Source: an uncultured Arenicella sp. (GTDB lineage: Bacteria > Pseudomonadota > Gammaproteobacteria > Arenicellales > Arenicellaceae). Taken from it: a stretch of 37,703 nucleotides of DNA. Below, one piece after another: positions 18,771-27,349 of this stretch; the stretch's first letter is position 1; every line of letters begins with the position of its first letter. The position numbers and the translations under genes are program-made. The DNA lies in contig CALINO010000044.1 of NCBI GenBank assembly GCA_938045295.1, forward strand, positions 1-37,703. Direction: 5' to 3'. The notes under the pieces are model-generated. The model saw nothing but the letters and a program-made list of their open reading frames with translations, had not been told where the DNA came from and made no database searches.

Positions 18771-19766
18771 ATGACCGACGAAAGCCTCAATTTACGCGAC
18801 TCATTTGGCCGTCATATACGGTATTTGCGCTTGTCTGTGACGGATCGATGCAATTTGCGTTGCACCTATTGTATGGCCGAAGACATGAGCTTTTTGCCGA
18901 AGTCTCGAATCCTGACTTTGGAAGAAATGCTGTTGGTCAGTCAGGCCTTTATCGACCTTGGAGTGGATAAAGTACGCCTTACTGGCGGTGAGCCGTTAGT
19001 GCGAAAAGGCGTTGTGGAGTTGGCGCAAAATTTGGCAAAGCTCAACGGGTTGAGGGAATTGGTGATGACCACCAATGGTGTGTTGTTAGATCAGTTTGCC
19101 CAGCCATTAAAAGACGTAGGCGTAAAACGCTTGAATATCAGTATTGACAGTCTGCAAGCTGAACGTTTTAAAGCCTTGACCCGCTTTGGTGATCTTGCCG
19201 ATGTGTTGACGGGCATTGATGCGGCCATAAAAGCGGGCTTTGAGCGTTTAAAGCTTAATGTTGTGATACTCAAGGGAGTGAATGACGATGAAGTGACCGA
19301 CTTAGCGGGCTATGCGCTTGATCGTGGTTTGGATATTTCGTTTATCGAAGAAATGCCGCTCGGGCACATTACCAGTCACGATCGTGACGAGACTGCGTTG
19401 AATAATACGTCGATCCAACAGCAGTTAGATGCGCATTTTGGTCTGGAAGAAGCGGTGTTTCACGATGTGGCGGCTGGGCCATCAAAGTATTTAAAATTCA
19501 AAAACTCAGACTCCAAAGTAGGGTTTATTTCCCCAATGACGGATAACTTTTGTGCCAGTTGTAACCGAGTACGTGTGACGGCAGAAGGGCGGTTGTTGCT
19601 ATGCCTTGGTAATGAGCACTCGCTGGATTTGCGTGAAATTGTGCGTGAACGGCCGCTTAAGCTAAAGCAAGAACTGTTAAATGCCATGCAGCGCAAGCCG
19701 CAAAAGCATGAGTTTGATCCCAATGAAATCACAATAACACGTCATATGAACGCAACAGGCGGGTAA
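18771..19766 (+). CDS. moaA: GTP 3',8-cyclase MoaA (radical SAM)
   Basis: 331 residues. The N-terminal SAM cluster is TDRCNLRCTYCM (Cys27, 31, 34); the C-terminal substrate cluster cysteines are at about 261, 264 and 278 (DNFCASCNRVR ... LLLCLG); the essential C-terminal Gly-Gly is present (NATGG). Also conserved are VRLTGGEPLVRKG, LVMTTNGVLL and SIDSL. It performs the first step of molybdenum-cofactor synthesis, converting GTP to 3',8-cyclo-dihydro-GTP. As the last moa gene it is placed opposite to the E. coli order, and the sulfotransferase gene begins 2 bases after its stop. Confidence 0.96.
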   Translation: MTDESLNLRDSFGRHIRYLRLSVTDRCNLRCTYCMAEDMSFLPKSRILTLEEMLLVSQAFIDLGVDKVRLTGGEPLVRKGVVELAQNLAKLNGLRELVMTTNGVLLDQFAQPLKDVGVKRLNISIDSLQAERFKALTRFGDLADVLTGIDAAIKAGFERLKLNVVILKGVNDDEVTDLAGYALDRGLDISFIEEMPLGHITSHDRDETALNNTSIQQQLDAHFGLEEAVFHDVAAGPSKYLKFKNSDSKVGFISPMTDNFCASCNRVRVTAEGRLLLCLGNEHSLDLREIVRERPLKLKQELLNAMQRKPQKHEFDPNEITITRHMNATGG

Positions 19767-19768
19767 CG

Positions 19769-20869
19769 ATGATTCCTGTAGTTAATGAAAAGTATCAATA
19801 TTTATTTCTTTACTCGGCAAAAGCCGGGTGCACTTCGCTGCGTCAATTGTATTTGTCGGTGCACGGTGATGAGCTTTCTGATGAGCAAAAAGCGCAATTG
19901 AATCATTATCATAACCTTAATGAGATTTTGCCCATTGATGAAGACACCAATTACTCAAACTACTTTACGTTTATTATTACTCGCAACCCGTATTCACGGG
20001 TTGTCAGTGCGTTTTTAGATCAGTATGTGTATGCAAAAAACCCGTCGGTAATCTCGATGCTGGAAACCCATGGTGGTGATGTTAAGCCGAGAAATTTTTT
20101 GCAGTTTCTGAAAGTGTTAAAGACTATTTCTGAGGGCGATAGAGATTCACATTTTCAGACGCAATCGCTTTGCCCGGCCGATAAGCCAATGCTGACAAAG
20201 CAAAATCGCAAATATCGTTTTTTTGGTATTAAGCCTGACGACGCGTTTGTGGTTGATTATTTTGGTGATATTTCAGGTTTTAACCAGCACATGACCCGTG
20301 TTTATAAAAAGGTATTTAAACACGACAAAACAAAGTTGAAATTTGCGCTTGAGCAGCTGGCGCTGATTAAAAAGAAAAATTCTTCGTTTTATGGGCATCA
20401 AGATTACGATGACGCCGCATTGCTTGATGTTGATGTGTTGGATGACATGGTGTTTGCTCCTAAGCCGCAAGACTTTTTCAAATCAGCCGAAGTAGTGGCA
20501 TTGGTGGATGAAATTTACCATCTAGACTTTGTGAACTTTGCCTATAAAAAAGGTGAGATACCACATAAAACAGCATCGAAAGAAATTGATGTGGTTCCCA
20601 AAGACCTAGATTGGGAAACGTACATACAATTGAACCCTGATCTGCCTCGCGATGAAATTTATAATGAACGTGGTGTGGTGCGGCATTATCTTGAGTTTGG
20701 CCGTTTTGAAACACCGTACCGAGCGTATAAAATTGAAGCGCCAGAGAGCTTTGATTGGCGCCGATATTTAGAGCTTCATGAAGACTTGCCGGCCGCGGGC
20801 ATTAATTCTGAAAATGCAGCCATAGGGCATTATCTTAGTTATGGGGTTCGTGAAGGGCGTGAAATATAG
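19769..20869 (+). CDS. sulfotransferase family protein with two C-terminal repeat modules
   Basis: 366 residues. The PAPS 5'-phosphosulfate loop is LYSAKAGCTSLRQLYLS (about 14-30) and the 3'-phosphate site is TRNPYSRVVSAFLDQY (71-86), as in membrane-type carbohydrate sulfotransferases (Sulfotransfer_2 group), but no membrane anchor is visible. Residues 281-318 and 329-366 are two related modules starting DWETYIQLNPDL and DWRRYLELHEDL and closing with a HYL-(E/S)-(F/Y)-G motif. Such modules occur in tandem in bacterial glycosyltransferases and surface-glycan enzymes. The start is 2 bases after moaA, so it is translated from the moa transcript. Likely role: sulfation of a cell-surface glycan; the acceptor is unknown. 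Confidence 0.8.
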   Translation: MIPVVNEKYQYLFLYSAKAGCTSLRQLYLSVHGDELSDEQKAQLNHYHNLNEILPIDEDTNYSNYFTFIITRNPYSRVVSAFLDQYVYAKNPSVISMLETHGGDVKPRNFLQFLKVLKTISEGDRDSHFQTQSLCPADKPMLTKQNRKYRFFGIKPDDAFVVDYFGDISGFNQHMTRVYKKVFKHDKTKLKFALEQLALIKKKNSSFYGHQDYDDAALLDVDVLDDMVFAPKPQDFFKSAEVVALVDEIYHLDFVNFAYKKGEIPHKTASKEIDVVPKDLDWETYIQLNPDLPRDEIYNERGVVRHYLEFGRFETPYRAYKIEAPESFDWRRYLELHEDLPAAGINSENAAIGHYLSYGVREGREI

Positions 20870-20889
20870 TAATTTAACGAGGTTATGAA

Positions 20890-21366
20890 ATGAGTGTTTA
20901 CGATTTTTCCGCCACAGACATAAACGGCAAAGAGGTAGTTCTTAAGCACTACCAAGGTAAGGTTTTGCTGATTGTGAACACCGCCAGTAAATGTGGTTTC
21001 ACCCCTCAATTTGAAGGTCTTGAACAATTGTTTAGTGAGTTAAGTGAGCAAGGCTTGGTTGTTCTTGGCTTTCCGTGCAATCAGTTTGGCTCTCAAGAGC
21101 CTGGGTCAGAACAAAACATACAGGAATTTTGTCAACTCAATTACGGCGTTTCATTCCCCATGTTTTCTAAAATAGAAGTCAACGGCGGTGGTGCGCATCC
21201 GCTGTTTAATTACTTAAAGAAACAAGCCAAAGGTGCATTGGGCTCTAAGTCCATCAAATGGAATTTCACCAAATTTCTTATTAACCGTGAAGGCGACGTG
21301 GTTCGCCGTTACGGCTCAGTTGATAAACCCGAAGCCATAAAAAAAGACATTCAAGCATTGCTGTAA
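20890..21366 (+). CDS. glutathione peroxidase-family thiol peroxidase
   Basis: 158 residues. The peroxidatic cysteine is in [12 protein letters not shown] (Cys35, not selenocysteine), the glutamine in [12 protein letters not shown] and the tryptophan in IKWNFTKFL complete the catalytic set. A second Cys in FPCN or EFCQLNYG could resolve the oxidised enzyme with thioredoxin. It reduces hydroperoxides in the cytoplasm (no signal peptide); BtuE-like in size. GAGG lies seven bases before ATG 20890. It follows the sulfotransferase by 20 bases and may be the last gene of the long moa transcript. Confidence 0.92.
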   Translation: MSVYDFSATDINGKEVVLKHYQGKVLLIVNTASKCGFTPQFEGLEQLFSELSEQGLVVLGFPCNQFGSQEPGSEQNIQEFCQLNYGVSFPMFSKIEVNGGGAHPLFNYLKKQAKGALGSKSIKWNFTKFLINREGDVVRRYGSVDKPEAIKKDIQALL

Positions 21367-21375
21367 GCGTATTAG

Positions 21376-22425
21376 CTATCGAATTGCGAAAGACAGCGCT
21401 TCGCCCATTTCGTCGCCTAAACACAATACAGAATGCCAGCAACACAGGTCGGTGTTGGCTTGTGGCAGTAAAATCACATCTCCAGCACTCACAATTCGGT
21501 AGTGCCCAAGAGCGATAAGGTGCTGCACAAACTCTTGAGTTTCATTTATTAGGTGAATTAACGCATCGTGAGCAAAGCTATTTAAGGCCGCTTGCACGTC
21601 TTTTGGATTAGAAACTAACGTCTGTAATTCTGTTTGCTGCTCATTGTTTAACGACGAAGGCAAGTCATGGCTGGCAATAAATTGGCAAATAACGGTAACC
21701 AGCTCTTGCTGCGGCAGTGCCAGCCACAGAGTCACCCCTGTGAGTTGAGCAAACACAACCCCGGCATGACCGCGTTCTAAATCATGATGTAAGTAGGCGC
21801 CGCCGTTCGGGGCGTTGAAATATAAAATTCGTTCAACGAAGTCTGGCTGTTTTCCATCTAGCACTTGGCGCACTGTGTTTAACAAGCCTTGGTTTTGTGT
21901 GATCACGGCCGACTCTGGGAAAATGCATTCAGCCAATGTGGCCGCCGAAGTTTGTCGAGCTTTATCGGCGGCAACATCTTCTTCTAAGTCCACCCCAAAT
22001 GAAAAACGAAAGCGCAATGAAGGGTCTTCGTCGTGAAACGACAGCCATGAAACTTTCATCCATAAATCTTCGGCTGTTATGTCATCAGCGTGATATTCAT
22101 CGAACATCACGGTTTCTATTTCTTGCTCGTCGCCTTCGTTATAGGCCGAGCCCAATGAAACAAAGTGTTTATCGTGGCTGTAAGTTAAGCGCTCTAAATA
22201 GGGAGGGTGGCACAAGGTTTCATCGCACTCATTGCCTTCTAAAATACTCAGCACCCACTTTTCAGTGGTCTTAATGTCAGCCTTATGCGTTGAAATCAAA
22301 GAGTCGCACATTGACGTTAACAGCACGGGTTTGCCGTGTTGCCAGTTGCTTAAAGGGTCATCAATGCGTGCTTTGTTATCATTTATCAGGCCAAGCTCAT
22401 ACCCTCTGCGAGTTAGATTTTGCAT
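21376..22425 (-). CDS. cupin/JmjC-like protein, possible Fe(II)/2-oxoglutarate oxygenase
   Basis: 349 residues. The part from about 200 to 349 looks like a JmjC/cupin_8 barrel: RILYFNAPNGGAYLHHD gives an H-x-D pair (His213, Asp215), a long helical insert follows, and then SAGDVILLPQ and CCWHSVLCLGDE give a distal His331. Those three would be the metal ligands. The N-terminal 200 residues are Asp/Glu-rich with no recognised domain. If real, it could hydroxylate a protein or small molecule, or be a catalytically inactive relative. It converges with the peroxidase gene (9-base gap) and has its own promoter region with the divergent small ORF. The fold call is moderate, the activity uncertain. 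Confidence 0.5.
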   Translation of the reverse strand: MQNLTRRGYELGLINDNKARIDDPLSNWQHGKPVLLTSMCDSLISTHKADIKTTEKWVLSILEGNECDETLCHPPYLERLTYSHDKHFVSLGSAYNEGDEQEIETVMFDEYHADDITAEDLWMKVSWLSFHDEDPSLRFRFSFGVDLEEDVAADKARQTSAATLAECIFPESAVITQNQGLLNTVRQVLDGKQPDFVERILYFNAPNGGAYLHHDLERGHAGVVFAQLTGVTLWLALPQQELVTVICQFIASHDLPSSLNNEQQTELQTLVSNPKDVQAALNSFAHDALIHLINETQEFVQHLIALGHYRIVSAGDVILLPQANTDLCCWHSVLCLGDEMGEALSFAIR

Positions 22426-22515
22426 TTATTCACACACTTAAAAGAACAGAAAGAGTAGTCTATCAGTAGAGAAGTAGTATTTTTTAAATTAATCAACGGG
22501 TTGGGTTGAATTAAT

Positions 22516-22800
22516 ATGGTCGCTTTAAAAGACATTACACTGTTTGAATTGGGTAACAATAATTTGTTAATGGTGTCTAAATTTATTCGAATTGCAAGAA
22601 TAGAAGAAGGCGTGAATATTCGATTAAACGATAAAGGGGTTATTTGTAAAGTGCTTAGCTATGGTCAAAAAACAGATAACCCGAAATTGAAAAGAATGTA
22701 CCGGCAATTGAAGGCCAGCATTAGTAAATATATACGTGAACAGAAAATACCGGTGGATCTGTGCCCTGACTCAGAGCTTCACTTAGATATTGCTAATTGA
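22516..22800 (+). CDS. small hypothetical protein
   Basis: 94 residues, basic middle (KLKRMYRQLKASISKYIREQK), no signal peptide or membrane segment. I do not recognise it. It looks coding: it starts with ATG, is followed by a strong terminator, and lies between two divergent regions with nothing else on either strand. The N-terminal half (about 10-55) has a beta-like pattern, the second half is helical. It could be a small nucleic-acid-binding or adaptor protein, but nothing proves this. Confidence 0.55.
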   Translation: MVALKDITLFELGNNNLLMVSKFIRIARIEEGVNIRLNDKGVICKVLSYGQKTDNPKLKRMYRQLKASISKYIREQKIPVDLCPDSELHLDIAN

Positions 22801-22862
22801 CGGCTACGAATGATTAATATGGTGCCAAGAGGGCATAAGCAGCAATGGCTGCTAGTTTGGGG

Positions 22863-22889
22863 AAAAAAGGCGCATTACGCGCCTTTTTT
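22863..22889. terminator. bidirectional terminator between small ORF and ETF-QO gene
   Basis: A6-GGCGC and GCGCC-T6 pair perfectly over 11 bases around the loop ATTAC. It serves the plus-strand small ORF and the minus-strand ETF-QO gene. Confidence 0.93.
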
Positions 22890-22929
22890 CTTGGGCTTTC
22901 ATATCTTACCTAACTTAGGTGTGAACCCT

Positions 22930-24582
22930 CTACATATTTGAATAACTTGGGCCGCCGCCGCCTTCAGGCGCAATCCACACAATGTTTTGTGTTGGGTCTT
23001 TGATATCACACGTTTTGCAGTGAATGCAGTTCTGACCATTGATTTGCAATGCCGGTTTGCCTTCGTCTTCGCCCACGATTTCATACACACCGGCTGGGCA
23101 ATAACGTTGCTCTGGTGCGTCGTAATCTTTGAGGTTGATGTCTATGGCAACCGATGAGTCTTTAAGCGTTAGGTGACAGAAAATTTCTTCTTCATGATAG
23201 GTGTTTGATAAGAACACAGAAGAAGGTTTGTCGAAACTGAGCTTTCCATCCGGCTTTGGGTAGTTGATTTTTTCGGCTTCAGAAGCTTTCTTTAGCTGGG
23301 CGTGATCTGCGGTGTTGTCACGTAAGGTGGGCAAGATGCCCCCCAATATTTGATCAATGTAGTTATAAGTGCCGCCCAACCAAGGGCCAAATTTATGCAA
23401 TGCAGGGCCAAACGAGCGAGATTTTTTAAGTTCTTGACCAGCCCAGGACGCGCGAAAAGCGTCGTCAAATTGGGTCAGGGTTTGGCCGCCTTCGCCGGCG
23501 TTTGATAAGTGCTCGAATAGCACTTCAGCTGCCACCATGCCAGACTTCATGGCGGTGTGGGTGCCTTTGATTTTGGCAAAATTTAGTGTGCCAGCATCAC
23601 AGCCGATTAACAAAGCCCCAGGCATGCTCATTTTGCCCAGTGCGTTCCAGCCGCCTTTGGTGATGGCTCTTGCGCCGTAGCCTAAACGTTTGCCGCCTTC
23701 AAGAACGCTGGCAAACTCAGGGTGATGTTTCATGCGTTGAAATTCATCGAACGGGCTTAAATGAGGGTTGCTGTAATTAAGGTCTATGATAATGCCCAGC
23801 GTGACCATGTTGTCGCTCAAATGATACAAGAACGAACCGCCAGTTGTGCCTTTCGACAGCGGCCAGCCTGAGCCATGCACTACCTTGCCGGTTTCGTGAT
23901 TTTCAGGTTTGATTTCCCACAGCTCTTTAAAGCCAATGCCGTAATGCTGGGTGTCGGCGTCTTGGTTTAAATCAAACTTCGACATGAGTTCTTTGCCCAG
24001 TTGGCCACGGCAACCTTCAGCAAAAACCGTGTACTTTGCATGCAGCTCCATGCCGGATTCGAAATGCGCTTTATGGCTGCCGTCTGGGTTGACGCCATTA
24101 TTGGGTGTGGCAACGCCTTTTACACTGCCATCGTCGTTATACACAACTTCGGCGCCAGCAAAGCCGGGGTAGATTTCAATGCCCAGCGCTTCAGCCTGTT
24201 CGCCTAACCAGCGCACAAAATTAGAAAGGCTTACAATATAGTTGCCGTTGTTGTGCATTGACGGCGGAATCATAAAGTTAGGAAACTTTGTTGACCCTTT
24301 CTCACTGAACATGTGCAGCTCATCGCGTTTGACCGGAGTGTTTAGCGGAGCCCCTAGTTCTTGCCAGTTAGGTGACAATTCATTTAACGCTCTGGGTTCA
24401 ATGACGGCACCGGATAATATGTGAGCACCAACTTCAGCACTTTTCTCAAGCAGGCAGATTGATAGGTCGCTGCCTTTTTCATCGGCAAGTTGCTTAAGTT
24501 TGATGGCGCTGGCCAAACCTGCTGGGCCTCCGCCGACGATTACTACGTCGTACTCCATGCTTTCGCGTTGAATATCACTCAT
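22930..24582 (-). CDS. electron transfer flavoprotein-ubiquinone oxidoreductase
   Basis: 550-residue FAD and 4Fe-4S protein attached to the inner membrane. It takes electrons from reduced ETF and reduces ubiquinone. Visible are an N-terminal FAD motif (YDVVIVGGGPAGLASAIKL), GAHILSGAVIEPRAL, FAEGCRGQLGKEL, IGCDAGTLNFAKIKGTHTAM, and the cluster cysteines in RYCPAGVYE and NCIHCKTCDIKDP near the C-terminus. Length and order match the mitochondrial and bacterial family. The ATG at 24582 is preferred: GGAG lies six bases before it and three before the adjacent ATG 24585; the TTG at 24594 is too early. It is on the minus strand downstream of gntR, opposite etfBA. Confidence 0.95.
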   Translation of the reverse strand: MSDIQRESMEYDVVIVGGGPAGLASAIKLKQLADEKGSDLSICLLEKSAEVGAHILSGAVIEPRALNELSPNWQELGAPLNTPVKRDELHMFSEKGSTKFPNFMIPPSMHNNGNYIVSLSNFVRWLGEQAEALGIEIYPGFAGAEVVYNDDGSVKGVATPNNGVNPDGSHKAHFESGMELHAKYTVFAEGCRGQLGKELMSKFDLNQDADTQHYGIGFKELWEIKPENHETGKVVHGSGWPLSKGTTGGSFLYHLSDNMVTLGIIIDLNYSNPHLSPFDEFQRMKHHPEFASVLEGGKRLGYGARAITKGGWNALGKMSMPGALLIGCDAGTLNFAKIKGTHTAMKSGMVAAEVLFEHLSNAGEGGQTLTQFDDAFRASWAGQELKKSRSFGPALHKFGPWLGGTYNYIDQILGGILPTLRDNTADHAQLKKASEAEKINYPKPDGKLSFDKPSSVFLSNTYHEEEIFCHLTLKDSSVAIDINLKDYDAPEQRYCPAGVYEIVGEDEGKPALQINGQNCIHCKTCDIKDPTQNIVWIAPEGGGGPSYSNM

Positions 24583-24658
24583 CATTTTCTCCAAGTCTTT
24601 CGTGTCGATTTAATTGCAGAGCCTCGGCGGCTCGTAATGGTTTTTGCCTTTGTTCTTG

Positions 24659-24690
24659 CTAGATTCAGTACTTTCTAGATTCAGTGCTTT
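24659..24690. repeat. two tandem 16-base direct repeats upstream of the ETF-QO gene
   Basis: CTAGATTCAGTACTTT is followed at once by CTAGATTCAGTGCTTT, one mismatch in 16. They lie about 75 to 110 bases upstream of the ETF-QO start, between it and the gntR stop. A 12-base palindrome TAGCTTAAGCTA (24692-24703) overlaps the gntR stop, and GAGCC-TCGGC-GGCTC (24619-24633) forms a hairpin. Binding sites or a recent duplication are both possible. Confidence 0.6.
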
Positions 24691-24700
24691 GTAGCTTAAG

Positions 24701-25399
24701 CTAGTTGTTCGCTTTACTGCCATTGGCACTGTTGAGCGCGTTTAATCGCCTCATAATACGCGCTCGGGTATGCGCTATGTGCCTCTTCGCGGTCACAGAC
24801 GCAAGCTCAGGGTCACGTAACTCAATGGCGTACACAATTTGCCGGTGTTCCAGTAATGAGTTTGACGTACTTTTGTTGGCGAAATCATTTTGGTAGCGAA
24901 ACATTTTTATTAAATAATACAGGCGTTGCAATAATGCGTTCTCAATTACCTTGTTCTTTGCGCCGCGCACTAATGTATTGTGAAAGTCGTAGTCGCTTTC
25001 AGCCGGTATGTACGCATTGGAGTTGTCTCTCATGTGTTTGCCTTGCGCATCAATAATTCTGTGCAGCTCGTCAATTTCTCGTGAGCTCATGTTGGTTGCG
25101 GCTAATGCCGCAGCCTTACTTTCCAGCGCCTCACGTGCGTCGTAGATGTCTAATACCAATTCTTTACTTAAGGTAACCACTCGCGCGCCTTGTTGAGGAA
25201 TATAGGCAATAAGGCTCATGCCTTCTAAGTTGCGAATGGCTTCACGCAATGGCCCGCGGCTTACATCAAAGTCTCTTGCCAGTTTAGTTTCGCTGAGCTT
25301 GCTGCCTTGCGCTATTTCACCGGTAATAATGGCGTCGCGCAGTGTGGCAGTGATTTCGCTACTAATGGTGCTGGCGAATGACTCTTGTGTTTTACTCAT
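24701..25399 (-). CDS. GntR-family regulator, FadR/FCD subfamily
   Basis: 232 residues. An N-terminal winged helix (GSKLSETKLARDFDVSRGPLREAIRNL, about residues 32-58) is followed by an all-helical FCD ligand domain with the metal-binding pattern Asp/His (DYDFHNTL), His (LEHRQI) and His (AKRHIAHT). FCD members usually sense organic acids or acyl compounds. The ATG at 25399 is chosen because the upstream TTG (25420) would lie inside the gene's own -10/spacer region. It is divergent from etfB and next to the ETF-QO gene, so it probably controls the ETF genes and itself. Confidence 0.9.
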   Translation of the reverse strand: MSKTQESFASTISSEITATLRDAIITGEIAQGSKLSETKLARDFDVSRGPLREAIRNLEGMSLIAYIPQQGARVVTLSKELVLDIYDAREALESKAAALAATNMSSREIDELHRIIDAQGKHMRDNSNAYIPAESDYDFHNTLVRGAKNKVIENALLQRLYYLIKMFRYQNDFANKSTSNSLLEHRQIVYAIELRDPELASVTAKRHIAHTRARIMRRLNALNSANGSKANN

Positions 25400-25408
25400 A
25401 TTGGCCAA

Positions 25409-25436
25409 AATATAAATCAACGAGTGTAAATGTCAA
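25409..25436 (-). promoter_or_regulatory. strong promoter of the gntR gene
   Basis: On the minus strand, TTGACA (25436-25431, perfect consensus) and TATATT (25414-25409) are separated by 16 bases. The predicted transcription start is near 25402, only a few bases before the ATG, so the mRNA may be leaderless or nearly so. Confidence 0.55.
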
Positions 25437-25450
25437 CATTTTGCTGTTGA
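25430..25450. promoter_or_regulatory. candidate operator overlapping the gntR -35
   Basis: ATGTCAACAT (25430-25439) has ATGT/ACAT arms; TCAACA (25433-25438) also pairs with TGTTGA (25445-25450). The GT-(N)-AC core is typical of GntR/FCD operators. It covers the -35 of gntR, suiting autorepression. Confidence 0.4.
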
Positions 25451-25492
25451 TGTGGCATTTTTTAAATGAATTTGTCATATACGCCTGAAAAA

Positions 25493-25500
25493 TGTCGACA
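25493..25500. promoter_or_regulatory. candidate operator TGTCGACA upstream of etfB
   Basis: A perfect 8-base palindrome related to the TGTCAACA site near gntR, ending four bases before the etfB -35. A GntR-type regulator bound here could affect etfBA transcription. Confidence 0.4.
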
Positions 25501-25504
25501 GTTG

Positions 25505-25533
25505 TTGCGACTGCTTTTTAATTGACCTACACT
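25505..25533 (+). promoter_or_regulatory. etfBA promoter
   Basis: TTGCGA (25505-25510) and TACACT (25528-25533) with an ideal 17-base spacer; the leader to the ATG is about 58 bases. Confidence 0.5.
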
Positions 25534-25597
25534 GCCTTTTGATCGCAGATCGCGCGTGTTCTGCGTTGGAAAAAATTTATAACCTCTGGAGTAAGCA

Positions 25598-26347
25598 ATG
25601 AAAGTTTTGGTTCCTGTAAAACGTGTCATTGATGCCTATGTGAGCATCCGCGTTAAAAGTGATGGGTCTGGCGTAGACACAGAAAATGTGAAAATGTCAT
25701 TGAACCCATTTTGCGAAATTGCATTAGAAGAAGCCATTCGCTTAAAAGAAGCGGGGGTGGCCAGTGAAGTGGTTCTGGTTAGCGTGGGTTCGGCTGATAT
25801 TGATACGGTAATTCGTTCAGGCTTAGCAATGGGCGCAGATCGTGCAATTCGTGTTGATGCTGATAACGATGTTGAGCCATTGGCCGTGGCTAAAATTTTG
25901 AAGTACGTGGTAGAGAAAGAAGAAGCCGGTTTGGTGATCACCGGCAAACAGTCTATTGACGGCGACAATAACCAAACGGGTCAAATGCTGTCGGCGCTAT
26001 TGGGCTGGCCGCAAGCCACGTTTGCTTCTGAGGTGGCGATTGACGGCGGCAACGCTAAAGTCACTCGTGAAATTGACGGCGGTTTAGAAACCGTGGCCAT
26101 TCCGGTTCCGGCGGTTGTGACTACCGACCTGCGTTTAAATGAACCTCGTTACCCAACCTTGCCTAATATTATGAAGGCTAAGAAGAAGCCGTTGGATGTG
26201 ATTGAGTTGGCCGACACGGCGGTAGACGTGAGTAAGCGTGTAAACACCTTAACCGTGAGCCCGCCAGCTGAGCGTTCATCGGGCGTTATCGTGAGTTCGG
26301 TTGCCGAGCTGGTTGAGAAACTTAAGAATGAAGCGAAAGCAATCTAA
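25598..26347 (+). CDS. etfB: electron transfer flavoprotein beta subunit
   Basis: 249 residues beginning [20 protein letters not shown]. The family signature runs through [43 protein letters not shown] (AMP-binding loop) and [25 protein letters not shown], the last being the recognition loop that docks acyl-CoA dehydrogenases. With EtfA it forms the FAD/AMP heterodimer that collects electrons from acyl-CoA dehydrogenases. GGAG lies upstream of ATG 25598. etfA follows after 11 bases with its own GGAGG. Confidence 0.97.
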   Translation: MKVLVPVKRVIDAYVSIRVKSDGSGVDTENVKMSLNPFCEIALEEAIRLKEAGVASEVVLVSVGSADIDTVIRSGLAMGADRAIRVDADNDVEPLAVAKILKYVVEKEEAGLVITGKQSIDGDNNQTGQMLSALLGWPQATFASEVAIDGGNAKVTREIDGGLETVAIPVPAVVTTDLRLNEPRYPTLPNIMKAKKKPLDVIELADTAVDVSKRVNTLTVSPPAERSSGVIVSSVAELVEKLKNEAKAI

Positions 26348-26358
26348 GGAGGCTAACA

Positions 26359-27288
26359 ATGAGTAATTTAGTAATTGCAGAACACAATAATCAAGAATTA
26401 GGTGCGGCTACGTTAAATACGATCACAGCGGCAATTCAAATTGGCGGTGATGTGCATGTGTTGGTGGCCGGAGACGGTGCTGACGCCGTAGCCACCCAAG
26501 CGGCGGCAGTGGCTGGCGTATCTAAAGTGTTGTTGGCCAATGCTGAGCACTATAAAGAAGGTGTGTCGGTTGAATTGGCAAACCTAATTGTGAGTATTGC
26601 TGGTGACTATAGCCACATTTTGGCTGCTTCGAGCACTTCTGGTAAAGACGTAATGCCACGCGTTGCCGCTTTGCTCGATGTGGCGCAAGTGTCAGACATT
26701 ATTGCAGTAGACTCGCCAGACACATTTAAACGCCCGATTTATGCTGGCAATGCCATTGCCACCGTGCAAAGCACTGACAGCACTAAAGTGTTGACGGTGA
26801 GAACCACGGGTTTTGATGCGGCGGCCGCTGAAGGTGGTTCTGCTGAGGTGTCTAGTGTTGATGCGGTCAGTGCTGTTGGTTCTACGTCGGTTGTTGGGCG
26901 TGAATTAACCGTTTCAGAACGCCCTGACCTTGGCTCAGCCGATGTGGTTGTTTCCGGTGGTCGTGGTGTGGGCAGCGCCGAAAACTTCAAAATTATTGAA
27001 GCTTTGGCCGACAAATTGGGTGCGGCAGTAGGTGCGTCCCGCGCAGCGGTGGATGCGGGTTATATGCCAAACGACTATCAGGTTGGTCAAACCGGTAAAG
27101 TGGTTGCGCCAAACTTGTACATTGCGGTGGGTATTTCTGGAGCGATTCAACACTTAGCTGGCATGAAAGACAGTAAAGTGATTGTGGCCATCAATAAAGA
27201 CGAAGAGGCCCCGATCTTTCAAGTGGCTGATTATGGTTTGGTTGCCGACCTGTTTGAAGCGGTGCCTGAATTTGTGGATGCTTTGTAA
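26359..27288 (+). CDS. etfA: electron transfer flavoprotein alpha subunit
   Basis: 309 residues. The N-terminal Rossmann-like domain is followed by the FAD domain with [50 protein letters not shown] and [13 protein letters not shown], the full set for the FAD-binding subunit of group I ETF. It passes electrons from acyl-CoA dehydrogenases to ETF-QO, encoded on the other side of the divergent promoter. AAGGAGG lies just before ATG 26359, and a terminator follows at 27319. Confidence 0.97.
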   Translation: MSNLVIAEHNNQELGAATLNTITAAIQIGGDVHVLVAGDGADAVATQAAAVAGVSKVLLANAEHYKEGVSVELANLIVSIAGDYSHILAASSTSGKDVMPRVAALLDVAQVSDIIAVDSPDTFKRPIYAGNAIATVQSTDSTKVLTVRTTGFDAAAAEGGSAEVSSVDAVSAVGSTSVVGRELTVSERPDLGSADVVVSGGRGVGSAENFKIIEALADKLGAAVGASRAAVDAGYMPNDYQVGQTGKVVAPNLYIAVGISGAIQHLAGMKDSKVIVAINKDEEAPIFQVADYGLVADLFEAVPEFVDAL

Positions 27289-27318
27289 GTAGCTTTCAAA
27301 TTTTGCTGAATATTAAAC

Positions 27319-27349
27319 GCCCTTGTAGTCATGCTGCAGGGGCTTTTTT
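27319..27349 (+). terminator. terminator after etfBA
   Basis: GCCCTTGTAG and CTGCAGGGGC form an imperfect stem around TCATG, followed by six T's, 31 bases after the etfA stop. Confidence 0.8.
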
